This document shows positions 33,498 to 44,166 of a stretch of 44,173 bases of DNA, piece after piece. Positions within the stretch are counted from its first letter, which is position 1, and the number at the start of each line of letters is the position of its first letter. Location: assembly GCA_030151635.1 (NCBI GenBank), contig JASLDF010000014.1, positions 1 to 44,173 on the forward strand, written 5' to 3'. This DNA is from Bacteroides sp. (GTDB lineage: Bacteria > Bacteroidota > Bacteroidia > Bacteroidales > Bacteroidaceae). A program made the position numbers and the translations under genes. The notes beneath the pieces were generated by a model, which saw only the letters and a list, made by a program, of their open reading frames with translations, searched no databases and was not told the origin of the DNA.

Positions 33498-34838
33498 CTA
33501 AGATAGTAGTTTTGTTAAGAACATATAGAACATCATCCCAACAATATCGTTCGTAATTGAAATAAATGGACCAGTTGCAATTGCTGGATCAATTTTTAAG
33601 CGTTCTAATGTCATCGGAACTAATGTACCAAAAATAGAGGCAAACATAACTACAGAGAACAAACTTAATGACACAGACCATGAGATTACTTCGTAAGGTC
33701 CGAATCTAAAGAAGTTGAACACGTAAACTAAAAGAGATATAATAGTTGCATTAACTAAAGCAACTACAGATTCTTTGGCTACTTGTTTAACGGTTTCACT
33801 TGAATTAAGTGAGCTATTGGCTAGACCTTGAACCACAAGTGCAGAAGATTGTGTACCTACGTTACCTCCAGTTCCACCAATAAGCGGAATGTAGTAGGCC
33901 ATTTCTGTTGTTAATGTAGAAGAGAAACCTTCAATTAGTACAGAGTTCCCCATTCCGCCAATCATACCAATAAGTAACCATGGCAAACGGGCTTTAGTTT
34001 GTTTTAAAATATTATCATCAGTTTCCACATCATGTGAAAGTCCAGATGCTAATTTATAATCTTTCTCAGCTTCTTCACGAATAACATCCATTACGTCATC
34101 GACAGTAACAATACCTACTAATCGACCAATGGTGTCGATTACTGGAAGAGCGACCAAGTCATACTTTTCAATTATTTGAGCCACCTCGTCAATTGGAGTT
34201 TCTACTTTTACAGAAATAGGCTCCTTTTTCATCACGTGTTTTACCTTTGATACAGAAGGAGAAGTAATCACTTTCTTTAAGGGAAATACACCTTGCAGTC
34301 TTTCATCATCATCAACTACGTATACATAATGTATATTGTCAAGTTCTTCGGCCTGCAAACGCATCTCTTTCAAACACTCTGGCATACTCAGGTTCTCATT
34401 CACGATAACCATCTCGGTTGCCATCAATCCCCCTGCAGTGTGTTCGTCGTATTTAAGAAGGTCTACAATATCTCCCGCTTGTTCTACATTGTCTAGTAGT
34501 GAAAGTACCTCATCTTGTTTTTCGCTATCAAGATCACGCATTAAGTCTACTGCGTCATCGGTATCCATATTGTCAATAAAGCGGGTTGCAATAGTTGAGG
34601 CTGGTAGAAGTTCCAAGAACTCTTTTCTTAAATCTTCGTCCATCTCAACTAAAACATCGGCAGCAAGTTCATTGTCAAGAAGCCTATAAATGTCTTTAGC
34701 TTCTTCTGTTGACAAATCCTTTAACAATTCTGCGATATCGGCAGGGTGTAACTTTTCCAGTTGTCCCTTTAGATTGGATAGCTCTTTGGTCTTAATTAGA
34801 CCTTTAATGTTATTAATAAATTCTTGATTGATATTCAC
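33498..34838 (-). CDS. mgtE: Magnesium transporter MgtE
   Basis: A 446-residue Mg2+ channel. The cytoplasmic N domain (about 20-130; LHPADIAELLKDLSTEEAKD) is followed by two CBS domains (about 135-255; EHTAGGLMATEMVIV, LVALPVIDTIGRLVGIVTVD) that sense Mg2+. A connecting helix leads to five transmembrane helices (about 285-446) with RLPWLLIGMIGGMGNSVLIE, PLIGGTGGNVGTQSSALVVQ and TGPFISITNDIVGMMFYMFL. Length and order match MgtE. It lies 39 bp downstream of ksgA and is likely in the same transcript. Confidence 0.94.
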   Translation of the reverse strand: MNINQEFINNIKGLIKTKELSNLKGQLEKLHPADIAELLKDLSTEEAKDIYRLLDNELAADVLVEMDEDLRKEFLELLPASTIATRFIDNMDTDDAVDLMRDLDSEKQDEVLSLLDNVEQAGDIVDLLKYDEHTAGGLMATEMVIVNENLSMPECLKEMRLQAEELDNIHYVYVVDDDERLQGVFPLKKVITSPSVSKVKHVMKKEPISVKVETPIDEVAQIIEKYDLVALPVIDTIGRLVGIVTVDDVMDVIREEAEKDYKLASGLSHDVETDDNILKQTKARLPWLLIGMIGGMGNSVLIEGFSSTLTTEMAYYIPLIGGTGGNVGTQSSALVVQGLANSSLNSSETVKQVAKESVVALVNATIISLLVYVFNFFRFGPYEVISWSVSLSLFSVVMFASIFGTLVPMTLERLKIDPAIATGPFISITNDIVGMMFYMFLTKLLS

Positions 34839-34877
34839 GACTTACTTCATCTTTTATATGTTCAACTACGCTTTTCG

Positions 34878-35675
34878 TTATTCTTTTGCTGGAATATTAA
34901 GTTCTTTAGCTACTAAATTAGTGATGTAGACAAACTCTTCTACACTTAGTTGCTCAGGTCTTTTTTGGAATATTTCCAACTTGGCAATTTCAGAATCTTT
35001 ACCAAGGATAGGTTTAATCGAGTTTCTCAACGTTTTTCGACGTTGGTTGAATGTGGTTTTCACAACACTCTTGAATAGTTTCTCATCGCAGTCTAGTTTT
35101 CTAGTTTCATTCCTAGTCATTCGTATCACTGCACTTTTAACCTTTGGAGGAGGATTGAAAACCTTTTCGCTAACCGTAAAAAGATATTCTACATTATAGA
35201 ATGCTTGGATTAGTACTGAAATAATGCCATATGCTTTTTTGCCAGGTTTTGAAGCAATACGCTCTGCAACTTCTTTTTGAATCATGCCTGTGCAAAGAGG
35301 TATTTGCTCTTTGTTGTCAAGCATCTTGAAGAAGATTTGGCTTGAAATATTATATGGATAGTTACCAGTTAGTACGAATTGTTCATTATTGAACAGCTCT
35401 TTTAGGTCCATTTTAAGAAAATCGGCCTCAATAATGTTGCCTTTTAGCTCAGGAAATTCTTCATGCAGATATTCAATTGATTCTGTATCTAGATCGACTA
35501 CTTTTATAGGGCGATCTTTCTTTAATAAATACTGAGTCAACACACCCATACCTGGACCTACCTCAAATACGGGTAGATTAGGGATAGTATCAACAGTGTC
35601 AGCTATATCTTGGGCTATCTTTTGGTCTGTTAGGAAGTGCTGTCCTAGAAATTTTTTTGGTTTAACGAAACTCAT
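34878..35675 (-). CDS. ksgA: 16S rRNA dimethyladenosine transferase
   Basis: A 265-residue methyltransferase (RsmA/KsgA) that dimethylates two adjacent adenosines near the 3' end of 16S rRNA during 30S maturation. Typical segments: KKFLGQHFLTDQKIAQDIAD, VFEVGPGMGVLTQYLLKK (SAM binding), VLTGNYPYNISSQIFFKML (catalytic NxPY), MIQKEVAERIASKPGKKAYG and FNPPPKVKSAVIRM. A -7 box TATCTTTG is at 35703-35710. Confidence 0.95.
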   Translation of the reverse strand: MSFVKPKKFLGQHFLTDQKIAQDIADTVDTIPNLPVFEVGPGMGVLTQYLLKKDRPIKVVDLDTESIEYLHEEFPELKGNIIEADFLKMDLKELFNNEQFVLTGNYPYNISSQIFFKMLDNKEQIPLCTGMIQKEVAERIASKPGKKAYGIISVLIQAFYNVEYLFTVSEKVFNPPPKVKSAVIRMTRNETRKLDCDEKLFKSVVKTTFNQRRKTLRNSIKPILGKDSEIAKLEIFQKRPEQLSVEEFVYITNLVAKELNIPAKE

Positions 35676-35702
35676 TCACTATGTTCTAAAATTATATTCT
35701 TG

Positions 35703-35710
35703 CAAAGATA
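35703..35710 (-). promoter_or_regulatory. -7 box upstream of ksgA-mgtE
   Basis: TATCTTTG on the minus strand, 28 bp before the ksgA start, matches TAnnTTTG. The -33 is not clear. Confidence 0.5.
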
Positions 35711-35798
35711 AATTAAATAGCACCATTTATTAAATATAGTCGCCTTTTTATGCCGGTAAAATGTCAATTATTAGCCTGGTTATTGATTAGGAGCAAGA

Positions 35799-36863
35799 AT
35801 GGACGATAAAAGTATGTCCGCTTTAATTGATTTAGCTTCTAAAATAACTAATTTTGTGGGTTCAAATAAATGTATGGAAGAATATAATAAACATAAAATT
35901 CAATATTTACACGTTTTTGTGGCTTTTGGATTAGGTGCAGGAATTGTGTATTGGTTGTATAAGGATTTTGATTTTTCGGGAGTGTGGAAATTGTTGAAAT
36001 ATCAAACCAAATGGATCTGGATGTTCGCATCATTGCTGTTTGGAGTTTTGAGTCATGTTGCTCGTGGCTTGAGATGGAGAATATCACTCGAGCCAATGGG
36101 GGAGTTCCCTAAACGTAGAAATTGCATTAATGCAATTTTTATCTCTTACTTGTCAAATATGATTATTCCTAGAGTAGGTGAATTATCACGTTGCATGGTA
36201 CTTTCTAAGTATGATAAAATATCCTTTTCAAAGTCTTTAGGTAGTGTTGTTGCCGAGCGATTTGTGGATACCATTTGTATTTGTACGTTAACTTTGATTA
36301 CAGTAGTGATGTTTGCACCTATGTTTGGAGAGTTTTTCCGACAGACAGGGTTTAACATTTCGTTTTCAAGTATAAAAATGATGTTAGTGGTGTCTGCTGC
36401 TATTGTAGTGCTTGGAATACTGGCTTTCCTGATTGTACGAAAATTTGCTATAATGGGCAAAGTAAAAAGTATTGCCAAGAATATGTGGGAAGGTTTTGTC
36501 GCTTTGAAAAATATGAAAAGTAAAAGCTGGTTATACCTGTTTTATACGGCTTCAATATGGCTTTGTTACTTCTTACACTTCTATTTAACATTCTATTGTT
36601 TTGGCTTTACAGAGAACCTTGGTTTATCAGCAGGAATGGTGTTATTTATTGTAGGAAGTGTGGCTGTTGTTGTCCCTACTCCTAATGGAGCGGGTCCTTG
36701 GCATTTCGCTGTAATTACAATGATGATACTTTATGGCATTAATGAAGCTGATGCTCGAATATTTGCGCTAATTGTACACACTATTCAAACGTTTTTAGTA
36801 ATTTTGTTAGGAATCTACGGATTTTTGGCATTGCCATTATCCAATAAAAACCAAGAAAAATGA
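35799..36863 (+). CDS. Flippase-like membrane protein (UPF0104/LPG synthase TM type)
   Basis: A 354-residue integral membrane protein of the lysylphosphatidylglycerol synthase transmembrane/UPF0104 family, with about eight helices. Family marks are SHVARGLRWRISLEPM, AIFISYLSNMIIPRVGELSR, SLGSVVAERFVDTICICTLT and VPTPNGAGPWHFAVITMMIL. It lacks the C-terminal synthetase domain of MprF, so it may move a lipid across the membrane; no substrate can be named. AGGAG lies 9 bp before the ATG at 35799, an unusually good Shine-Dalgarno for this window and the reason for this start. It overlaps pepD by 4 bp (ATGA). Confidence 0.85.
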   Translation: MDDKSMSALIDLASKITNFVGSNKCMEEYNKHKIQYLHVFVAFGLGAGIVYWLYKDFDFSGVWKLLKYQTKWIWMFASLLFGVLSHVARGLRWRISLEPMGEFPKRRNCINAIFISYLSNMIIPRVGELSRCMVLSKYDKISFSKSLGSVVAERFVDTICICTLTLITVVMFAPMFGEFFRQTGFNISFSSIKMMLVVSAAIVVLGILAFLIVRKFAIMGKVKSIAKNMWEGFVALKNMKSKSWLYLFYTASIWLCYFLHFYLTFYCFGFTENLGLSAGMVLFIVGSVAVVVPTPNGAGPWHFAVITMMILYGINEADARIFALIVHTIQTFLVILLGIYGFLALPLSNKNQEK

Positions 36864-38317
36864 AAACAATATTATCATTACAACCCGAAGCAATTTGGAG
36901 ACATTTCCATGCACTAACACAGATTCCTCGTCCTTCAGGATTCACTGATCAAATTCGTGCATATTTAGTAAAATTTGGTAAGGATTTAGGACTAGAATCT
37001 TTTGCAGATGAAATTGGTAATGTAATTATTCGTAAGCCTGCTACTCCTGGTATGGAAAACAGACAAGGGGTAATTCTACAGGGACACATGGATATGGTGC
37101 CACAAAAGAACAAAGATAAAGTTCACAATTTTGAAACTGACCCTATTGAAACTATTGTTGATGGTGATTGGCTTAAAGCTAATGGCACAACGTTAGGTGC
37201 TGATAATGGATTAGGTGTTGCAGCAGGTATGGCTATTCTTGAAGACAAAACGTTGAAACATGGTCCTATTGAATTGCTTGTTACTGTTGATGAAGAAACT
37301 GGTATGTTTGGAGCTTTTGCTTTGAAACCGGATTCGTTAAAAGGTCAAATTCTATTGAACCTTGACTCAGAGTCTGAAGGTGATTTATTCATTGGTTGTG
37401 CAGGTGGTATTGATGTAACCACATCTCTAAAATATAAAGAAGTAGCTCCAGAATCGGACGATGTCGCTGTTGAAATCGAACTTAAAGGTTTGAAAGGTGG
37501 GCACTCGGGTATGGAGATTAATTCAGGTAGAGCAAATGCAAATAAACTTATGGTTCGCTTTGTTCGTGAGGCTGTTGCTACTTATGAAGCTCGTTTGGCT
37601 TCATGGCACGGGGGTAATATGCGAAATGCGATTCCAAGAGAGGCTGCTGTTGTTCTAACACTGCCTAAAGATAACCTTGAAGAGCTTAAAGGTCTCGTTG
37701 AATATTGCGAAAAACTATTCAATGAAGAGTTCCACGCCGTTGAAACTCCTATTCACATGATTGTGAAGGAAGTTGCTTTACCATCAGGAATTGTTCCTGA
37801 AGAAATTCAAGATAACTTGATTTCGGCTATTTTTGCTTGCCATAATGGTGTGTCTAGAATGATTCCTACAATGCCAGAGATTGTTGAAACATCTTCAAAT
37901 ATGGCAATTGTGTCTATTGAGAAAGAAGAAGCATCTGTTCAATTCTTAGTACGTAGTTCTAGCGAAAGCATGAAAGAATACTTAGCTACTCAAATTGAGT
38001 CTTGTTTTGGTATGGCAGGAATGAAAGTGGAGTTCTCTGGTGCTTATTCTGGTTGGGAGCCAAATGTGGATTCGCCAATCTTGAAAGCGATGAAAGAAAC
38101 CTATGAAAAACTATACGACAGAAAACCTCATGTAAATGTAATTCATGCAGGGCTTGAGTGTGGTATTATTGGAGCTATTATTCCTGGACTAGATATGATT
38201 TCATTTGGTCCTACTTTAGAGTCTCCTCACTCTCCAGCAGAACGTGTTCAAATTAGTACAGTAGGTAAATTCTACGAATTACTAGTGAGCACTCTGGAAG
38301 ATGTACCGACTAAGTAG
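36860..38317 (+). CDS. pepD: Aminoacyl-histidine dipeptidase (peptidase D)
   Basis: A 485-residue M20-family zinc dipeptidase that cleaves carnosine-like and other dipeptides with broad specificity. The metal-binding motifs are GVILQGHMDMVPQ, GTTLGADNGLGVAAGMAI (bridging Asp) and LLVTVDEETGMFGAFAL (catalytic Glu pair). Then come a lid domain (about 185-400) and the C-terminal ISFGPTLESPHSPAERVQIS with a final His. Length equals E. coli PepD. Translationally coupled to the flippase-like gene; no functional link is obvious. Confidence 0.94.
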   Translation: MKTILSLQPEAIWRHFHALTQIPRPSGFTDQIRAYLVKFGKDLGLESFADEIGNVIIRKPATPGMENRQGVILQGHMDMVPQKNKDKVHNFETDPIETIVDGDWLKANGTTLGADNGLGVAAGMAILEDKTLKHGPIELLVTVDEETGMFGAFALKPDSLKGQILLNLDSESEGDLFIGCAGGIDVTTSLKYKEVAPESDDVAVEIELKGLKGGHSGMEINSGRANANKLMVRFVREAVATYEARLASWHGGNMRNAIPREAAVVLTLPKDNLEELKGLVEYCEKLFNEEFHAVETPIHMIVKEVALPSGIVPEEIQDNLISAIFACHNGVSRMIPTMPEIVETSSNMAIVSIEKEEASVQFLVRSSSESMKEYLATQIESCFGMAGMKVEFSGAYSGWEPNVDSPILKAMKETYEKLYDRKPHVNVIHAGLECGIIGAIIPGLDMISFGPTLESPHSPAERVQISTVGKFYELLVSTLEDVPTK

Positions 38318-38338
38318 TCTTAATAATATTTAATTGAG

Positions 38339-38373
38339 AGCCTCAAAAAGTTTAAATTATACTTTTTGGGGCT
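38339..38373 (+). terminator. Terminator after pepD
   Basis: A 13-bp stem with one G-T pair (38339-38351 with 38361-38373), 9-nt loop, followed by TTTCTTTTG. Confidence 0.88.
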
Positions 38374-38464
38374 TTTCTTTTGTATGTTAGTGAAACATTC
38401 TTGCTATATTTAATTATGCAAATGCAGAATAAACACTTGACTGGTAGTTACTAAAAAAAGAATT

Positions 38465-41400
38465 ATGAAGAAAATATGGTCACTTATTTTAATTGTTGGT
38501 ATGACCCTTCTGGTTATGTCCTTCAAAAGCTCTTACAACAAGCTGTGGAGTAAAGTAGATAATTCGATAGAGAAAAATCATCCAGAAACATCATTGACTC
38601 TTTTAAGTGAAATTATGGATAAGGCGATGAAGGATAAGAAAAATGGAATAGGACAATATCTTAAAGCCTATACGCTTTCTAGAGAGATAAGTACTTCCAT
38701 CGGTAAAACAACATCACAAGCTGATATTAAAAGTCTAGAATCCCTTCTAGCTAAAACTGATGATGTTGCGTACCAGGCCATTCTAAATTTAAAACTGCTA
38801 GAGTCTTACTCTGTTTTTTACATGAACAATCAGTACATTTTACAAGATCGTACAGATTTAGCAGAAATAGATGAGTCGGTAACTGATATTCGCCTATGGT
38901 CATTGAAGCAGTTCCGCGATAAAGTTCAACACCATTTTGATGCTGTACTATTGAATAAAGAAGATTTATTGAAGATTAAATCTTTTGAATACGAACCCTA
39001 TATTGAAAAAGCTCAGTTTGGGTCTATTTTCAACCATGACTTATACCATGTCTTGTTGTTTAACTTAATCAATCGCATAGTTATAACTCCTGATGATGTA
39101 AACATATCCAATCCAGAGCTTGTCAAGTTAAATTTACTTCTTGATGCTCAGAAATTGTATACTGGTAACAAACAAGCGCAGGTTATTTTAGAGTTGAACC
39201 TATTGACTGCGAATGCAAGCGACTATGATAAGTCACTTGATGCATTGATTGATAAATACAAAGATGTAGATGTAGTTGTGGAGGTTGTATTAGCAAAAGC
39301 TTTGTCGATGATATCAAAAGATATAAAATTGGCTACTGATGTCGTTGAACTATGTGAATTATATATTCAAAAATATCCTAAATATGCAAGGATTGATGCG
39401 TTACGGAATGTTATTGTGCAAATAAAAGCCCCAAGTTTAAGTGTTAATGTAAATCAAAACATCTATCCAAACCACTCTATTATAAACTCGATTACTTTTA
39501 GGAATTTAACTTCTCTAGAGCTTTCTCTTTATGCAGTAAGTAACCAATTAGAGATGCCTATGGATAGTTTAATTGATAATTCATTTGTGAAGAAATTTAC
39601 AACTTTAGTTAAGACTGAAAAGCGTGATAATTTATCAGTAGAGAATTATCAAACTAATGAACTAACAGAGGTGGATTTTAATACGTCAAGTGTTGGATAC
39701 TATGTATTAGCAGTAACTTCAGATAATGCGATTGAGCCACAGTATATGCTAATTCGCAGTTCAAGAATTAAAAGTGTAGTTTTAGCTACTGAAAATGCAC
39801 CTTTAGAGGTGATTACTGTTGATGCAATATCAGGGCAACCTTTGCAAGATATTTCGGTATCTTTAGTTAAAGCAGAGAAAGGAGCAAAACCAATTGTTAA
39901 GGTGTCGGACGAGTTTGGTCGCACTCAATTTGAAGATGTTGTTGGGCAAAGTTACTTAACGGTACGTAATGGTGCTGACATCTCACTTGAAAAAGAAGTA
40001 GTCTATAATTATCGCTATAGACAAAATGATTATAAAGTAAATAGTCGAAGACTACAAGGATCAATTGTAAGCGATCGTGCTATTTATAGACCAGGTCAAG
40101 AGGTTTTCCTTAAAGGTTATATTTATGCTCAAAAGGAAACGGGAGAGTATGAAGTTGTTGCCAATCACAAGACTTTCGTCGTTATTACTGATGCCTCGGG
40201 CGTAGAGTTAAGTAGAGTAGATGTTCAGACAAATGATTATGGAACATTTGAAGTTAAATATGAATTACCAAAGAGTATTATAACTGGTCCTTTTGGGGTA
40301 TCAGTTGATGATATCAGTTTTAAATCTTTACGAGTTGAGGAATATAAACGTCCTACATTCTCGATAAATATAAATCCTGTGGCGACAGAGTTTACTTTGG
40401 GAGACAAGGTTGTCATGTCTGGAGATATTGATTCTTTCAATGGCTCGCTCATGAAGGGAGCAAAACTAGGTATCGTTGTTAAATACAACAATAAGGTAAT
40501 ACCTTGTATTATACGCCCTATTCGTGTTCAAGATCGAATTATTAATCATCAAGAATTAGAGCTGAGTGATGGTGGTAAGTTCGAGTTTGAAATCAACTTG
40601 CCCGAGGAAGCTGGTTCGTTAAATGTAGAAGCTACGGTGACGACCCTTGGTGGAGAAACACAAAAAGCCTTTAAATACCTTTGGGTTTCAAAAACCCCCA
40701 TACGTGTTGATGGCTCATTAGAGTCAAATGTAGAGAAAGATAGTAAGCAACGTTTGTATGTGCGTGTTAGCAATCAAGATGATCAACCTCTTAAGATGGA
40801 GGGCGAATACTTGTTGTCTATGAAGAATACTAATAAAGAGTATGAATTAACTCTTCAGGGAAAGATTCAATCAAATGAGTTCTTGGAAGTTGATTGGAGT
40901 ACATTAACTTCTGGAGAGTACAAATTAACCTACCAATTTATTGTAAAAAATGATACTATAACTAGAGAATCAACGTTTGCTTTATTCTCATTAAATGACA
41001 CAACAATTCCTACGTCAAACCAAAGCTGGTTGTTTGTTAAGAATGATAAATTCTCACAATCTACACCTGCAGTGTTTGCTTATGGTATTAATAGTGATGA
41101 TGCATATGTTTATTTCAATTATTACACAAAAGACGGATTACTACTTCAGGAGTCTAAAGTAAAGAATAAGAGTCTTGAAATATATACTGTTCCATACAAG
41201 GATGAGTATAAAAATGGATTGAATCTTGTTATTTTCTATGTTAAAAACAAACAACTTTATACTGAAAGAGTGTCATTGAGAAAAGCAACTGAAGAGTCTT
41301 CTTTGCAACTTTCTTGGAAATCTTTTAGAGATAAAATTAAGCCAGGTTCGAAAGAAAAATGGGTGATGAATGTCAAACCAAATCAAACTAGCAAGAGTAG

Positions 41401-44056
41401 AGTTGAGGTGTTGGCTTTAATGTATGATGCTTCGTTGGATGAGTTGTCTAGGAATAACAACTCGTTATATGTGTCACGAGGAGTAAATATTCCTTATGTA
41501 AGAGTATTAGATTATAACCATACATCAGATTTATATATTGGTTTTGAAAGTAAAGAAATTAATGAGATTCCAAATTTAGAATTTGATGATTTCTTCAATG
41601 GGGGATTGTCTTCTTTTTATGGCCAAAACGGGTACTACTTCCCTAATCTAGGTGGTGTTAAACCTACTATTTACATTAGAGGTAAGTCTAGATTATCTAG
41701 AACAGTGGCTGCTCCAGTAATGGAGGAAGTTATGGTTGCAGATTATGCTGGAGCATCACCTATGGAGTCTAAGTCTGTTAAACTTCGTACTAACTTTAAT
41801 GAATTGGCATTTTTTATACCGAATTTGTATCCTAAAGCGAATGGTGATGTGTCGATTGAGTTTGAGACACCAGAGCAATTGACCAAATGGAAGTTCCAAG
41901 CCATTGCCCACGATTTAGAAATGAATGTTGGCGAGCTTACAAACTATGTCAATACAGTAAAGGATTTTAGTGTAACTGCTAATGTACCTCGTTTTATCCG
42001 TCAAGGTGATGTTATGTTATTGGCTTCAACAGTAAAGAATGATACGAAGGTTGATCAGCAGGTTGTAGTAAAATTCACATTGTTTAATCCGGAAACGAAT
42101 AAGATATATCGAGTGTTGAGTAAACGAATTCAAATTCGTTCAAATGACGAAGCTGTCGTTTCTTTCCCTATTGATGTGGTTGGTATTGATAAGTATATAG
42201 GCTGTAAGGTTGAGGCTTCAAATGCGAAAAATAGTGATGGTGAACAACACATTATTCCGATTCTATCTGCAAAAGAATTAATGATTGAAAGCTCTTCGGT
42301 ATATCTGTACAATCGTGGTACTTTCAAAATGGATATTGAACAATTATTTAATAACGGAAGTAAAACGGCTACAGATAGGAAAATAACCGTTGAGTTTGCA
42401 AATGATCCAATTTGGTTTACCCTTAAACCACTGACTCAAATTTGGAATAATGATTCCAAAGGGGCGTTAAGCACGGCTAATAAGTTATTTGCAAGTTTTG
42501 TAGGTTTGCAGTTAAATGAGAAATATGGTGCATACATTAATAAGATTTCAGATACTAATAAGTATAAGCTGTTAGCTAATAATGAAGAATTAAAGAATGT
42601 TTTGGTTCAAGAAACTCCTTGGAATCTAATGGCTCAAAATGAGAAAGAAGAATTGGTGGGATTGAAAAATCTTCTCAATGAGAATGCCACATCACATGTA
42701 ATTAGAGCTTTGGTGTATCAGTTGAAAGACTTACAAAACAATGATGGTGGTTGGAGCTGGTATGAGGGCTTAAATGGAGAAGTGTATACGACAACTGCTG
42801 TATTGAAATCATTGAATGCTATTCGCAAGTTTGACGAGTCTTCAGTTCATGCAGAAGTACTTGATTCGATGATTAAGAATGGTGTACATTTTGTATTGAA
42901 TAAGAAAGTTGAAGAGCAAAAGAGAAGCAAGAAAAACACGCTAGCATTATCTAATATCGAATTGGACTTATTATTAATCACTATGTCTACTAAAGTAGAT
43001 TATGCGTTCTCTAAAGATCAACAGTTTATTTATAATCAACTACAAGCTTTAGTTCCTGCTGTATTATCATCTAGTAATATTTATCAACGAGCTACTGCTT
43101 CTTTGATTTTGAACAAACAAGGGAATAATAAAGAAGTAAAAGATTTTGTGACTTCTCTGCGCCAATCCATTTTAGTTGATAAAGAGGGTATGGCTCACTT
43201 TGGAGGACCTTTATTTGATAACCTATATCGTAATAACCAGGTTGAAACGCACATAGCGGCTTCTATTGTTTTATTTGAAAATATCAAGGATGAAAAGCTT
43301 TTGAATCAAATGAAAACATGGTTGGTTATGAAGATTCAACGAGAGTCTATAAGCAATCCATTCGTTGTTATGGATATCTTTAATTTATTAACAAACTATC
43401 CATCTTCCAATCAAAATATAGGGCGGACAGCTATTTCAATAGGAAAACAAGTTGTGATTCTGAATAAAGATATGCCTTATGTGAAGCGTACATTCACCGA
43501 AAAAGAATTGGAGAATGTATATAAAGTGGATATCTTGAAAGAGAATAATTCTGCATTGTGGGGTGGAGTGTATGCGAGTTATTTGGAGGATGTTGATCAA
43601 ATTGAAAAATATTCATCTGAAATTAAAGTTGAAACGAAATATTTTAAAGAAGTATATAATGGAAACAGCAAACAACTTATTCCAATTTCTGCCAATGAAT
43701 ATCTTTCTGTGGGTGACGTCCTAGTTAGTCGAATAGAGTTTGAATTAAAAGAAAACGTAGACTTTTTGCATTTAAAACAAGATAGAGCGGGTGGGTTAGA
43801 GCCATTTGAAACTCAATCGGGACCAAACTTTTCGATGTGGTTACGAGGTATTCAAAGCATTCCTTCTTATGTTTCTGTAAGAGATGCTTCAACACAGTAT
43901 TTCATGAATTCCTTGAACGCTGGTGTTTATGTTATTGAGAATAGATCTTATGTAGCAAGAAAAGGATCTTTCCATTCAGGATTAGTGCGTTTGCAAAGTG
44001 TTTATACTCCAGAAATATCTGCTCATGCAGGAAGTGTAATTTTAGAAGTTAAATAA
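38465..44056 (+). CDS. Alpha-2-macroglobulin family protein, thioester-less
   Basis: An 1863-residue exported protein. The N-terminal signal-like helix (about 5-20) is followed by a helical region (about 25-330), then macroglobulin domains. MG2 is near 525-630 with SDRAIYRPGQEVFLKGYIYA. The A2M domain (about 1105-1170) has ELAFFIPNLYPKANGDVSIE and LTKWKFQAIAHD. The thioester-type helical domain (about 1330-1640) has YQLKDLQNNDGGWSWYEGLN. A C-terminal receptor-binding-like domain ends at HAGSVILEVK. No CxEQ thioester motif is present: the few Cys residues are elsewhere. Bacterial family members are periplasmic protease traps; those without the thioester may trap non-covalently or scaffold. A penicillin-binding protein 1C gene often follows such genes. 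Confidence 0.92.
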   Translation: MKKIWSLILIVGMTLLVMSFKSSYNKLWSKVDNSIEKNHPETSLTLLSEIMDKAMKDKKNGIGQYLKAYTLSREISTSIGKTTSQADIKSLESLLAKTDDVAYQAILNLKLLESYSVFYMNNQYILQDRTDLAEIDESVTDIRLWSLKQFRDKVQHHFDAVLLNKEDLLKIKSFEYEPYIEKAQFGSIFNHDLYHVLLFNLINRIVITPDDVNISNPELVKLNLLLDAQKLYTGNKQAQVILELNLLTANASDYDKSLDALIDKYKDVDVVVEVVLAKALSMISKDIKLATDVVELCELYIQKYPKYARIDALRNVIVQIKAPSLSVNVNQNIYPNHSIINSITFRNLTSLELSLYAVSNQLEMPMDSLIDNSFVKKFTTLVKTEKRDNLSVENYQTNELTEVDFNTSSVGYYVLAVTSDNAIEPQYMLIRSSRIKSVVLATENAPLEVITVDAISGQPLQDISVSLVKAEKGAKPIVKVSDEFGRTQFEDVVGQSYLTVRNGADISLEKEVVYNYRYRQNDYKVNSRRLQGSIVSDRAIYRPGQEVFLKGYIYAQKETGEYEVVANHKTFVVITDASGVELSRVDVQTNDYGTFEVKYELPKSIITGPFGVSVDDISFKSLRVEEYKRPTFSININPVATEFTLGDKVVMSGDIDSFNGSLMKGAKLGIVVKYNNKVIPCIIRPIRVQDRIINHQELELSDGGKFEFEINLPEEAGSLNVEATVTTLGGETQKAFKYLWVSKTPIRVDGSLESNVEKDSKQRLYVRVSNQDDQPLKMEGEYLLSMKNTNKEYELTLQGKIQSNEFLEVDWSTLTSGEYKLTYQFIVKNDTITRESTFALFSLNDTTIPTSNQSWLFVKNDKFSQSTPAVFAYGINSDDAYVYFNYYTKDGLLLQESKVKNKSLEIYTVPYKDEYKNGLNLVIFYVKNKQLYTERVSLRKATEESSLQLSWKSFRDKIKPGSKEKWVMNVKPNQTSKSRVEVLALMYDASLDELSRNNNSLYVSRGVNIPYVRVLDYNHTSDLYIGFESKEINEIPNLEFDDFFNGGLSSFYGQNGYYFPNLGGVKPTIYIRGKSRLSRTVAAPVMEEVMVADYAGASPMESKSVKLRTNFNELAFFIPNLYPKANGDVSIEFETPEQLTKWKFQAIAHDLEMNVGELTNYVNTVKDFSVTANVPRFIRQGDVMLLASTVKNDTKVDQQVVVKFTLFNPETNKIYRVLSKRIQIRSNDEAVVSFPIDVVGIDKYIGCKVEASNAKNSDGEQHIIPILSAKELMIESSSVYLYNRGTFKMDIEQLFNNGSKTATDRKITVEFANDPIWFTLKPLTQIWNNDSKGALSTANKLFASFVGLQLNEKYGAYINKISDTNKYKLLANNEELKNVLVQETPWNLMAQNEKEELVGLKNLLNENATSHVIRALVYQLKDLQNNDGGWSWYEGLNGEVYTTTAVLKSLNAIRKFDESSVHAEVLDSMIKNGVHFVLNKKVEEQKRSKKNTLALSNIELDLLLITMSTKVDYAFSKDQQFIYNQLQALVPAVLSSSNIYQRATASLILNKQGNNKEVKDFVTSLRQSILVDKEGMAHFGGPLFDNLYRNNQVETHIAASIVLFENIKDEKLLNQMKTWLVMKIQRESISNPFVVMDIFNLLTNYPSSNQNIGRTAISIGKQVVILNKDMPYVKRTFTEKELENVYKVDILKENNSALWGGVYASYLEDVDQIEKYSSEIKVETKYFKEVYNGNSKQLIPISANEYLSVGDVLVSRIEFELKENVDFLHLKQDRAGGLEPFETQSGPNFSMWLRGIQSIPSYVSVRDASTQYFMNSLNAGVYVIENRSYVARKGSFHSGLVRLQSVYTPEISAHAGSVILEVK

Positions 44057-44119
44057 TAGTTCATCTCACTTTAATTGTAAACTATATAGAAATTAGGTCA
44101 CAATGTTGGTGTAAATCAC

Positions 44120-44127
44120 TATTTTTG
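44120..44127 (+). promoter_or_regulatory. -7 box upstream of the next gene
   Basis: TATTTTTG matches TAnnTTTG and lies 39 bp before the last ATG of the window. The -33 is weak. Confidence 0.45.
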
Positions 44128-44166
44128 TATAAAACATATAACAGTAATTCATTTAATACAACTACG

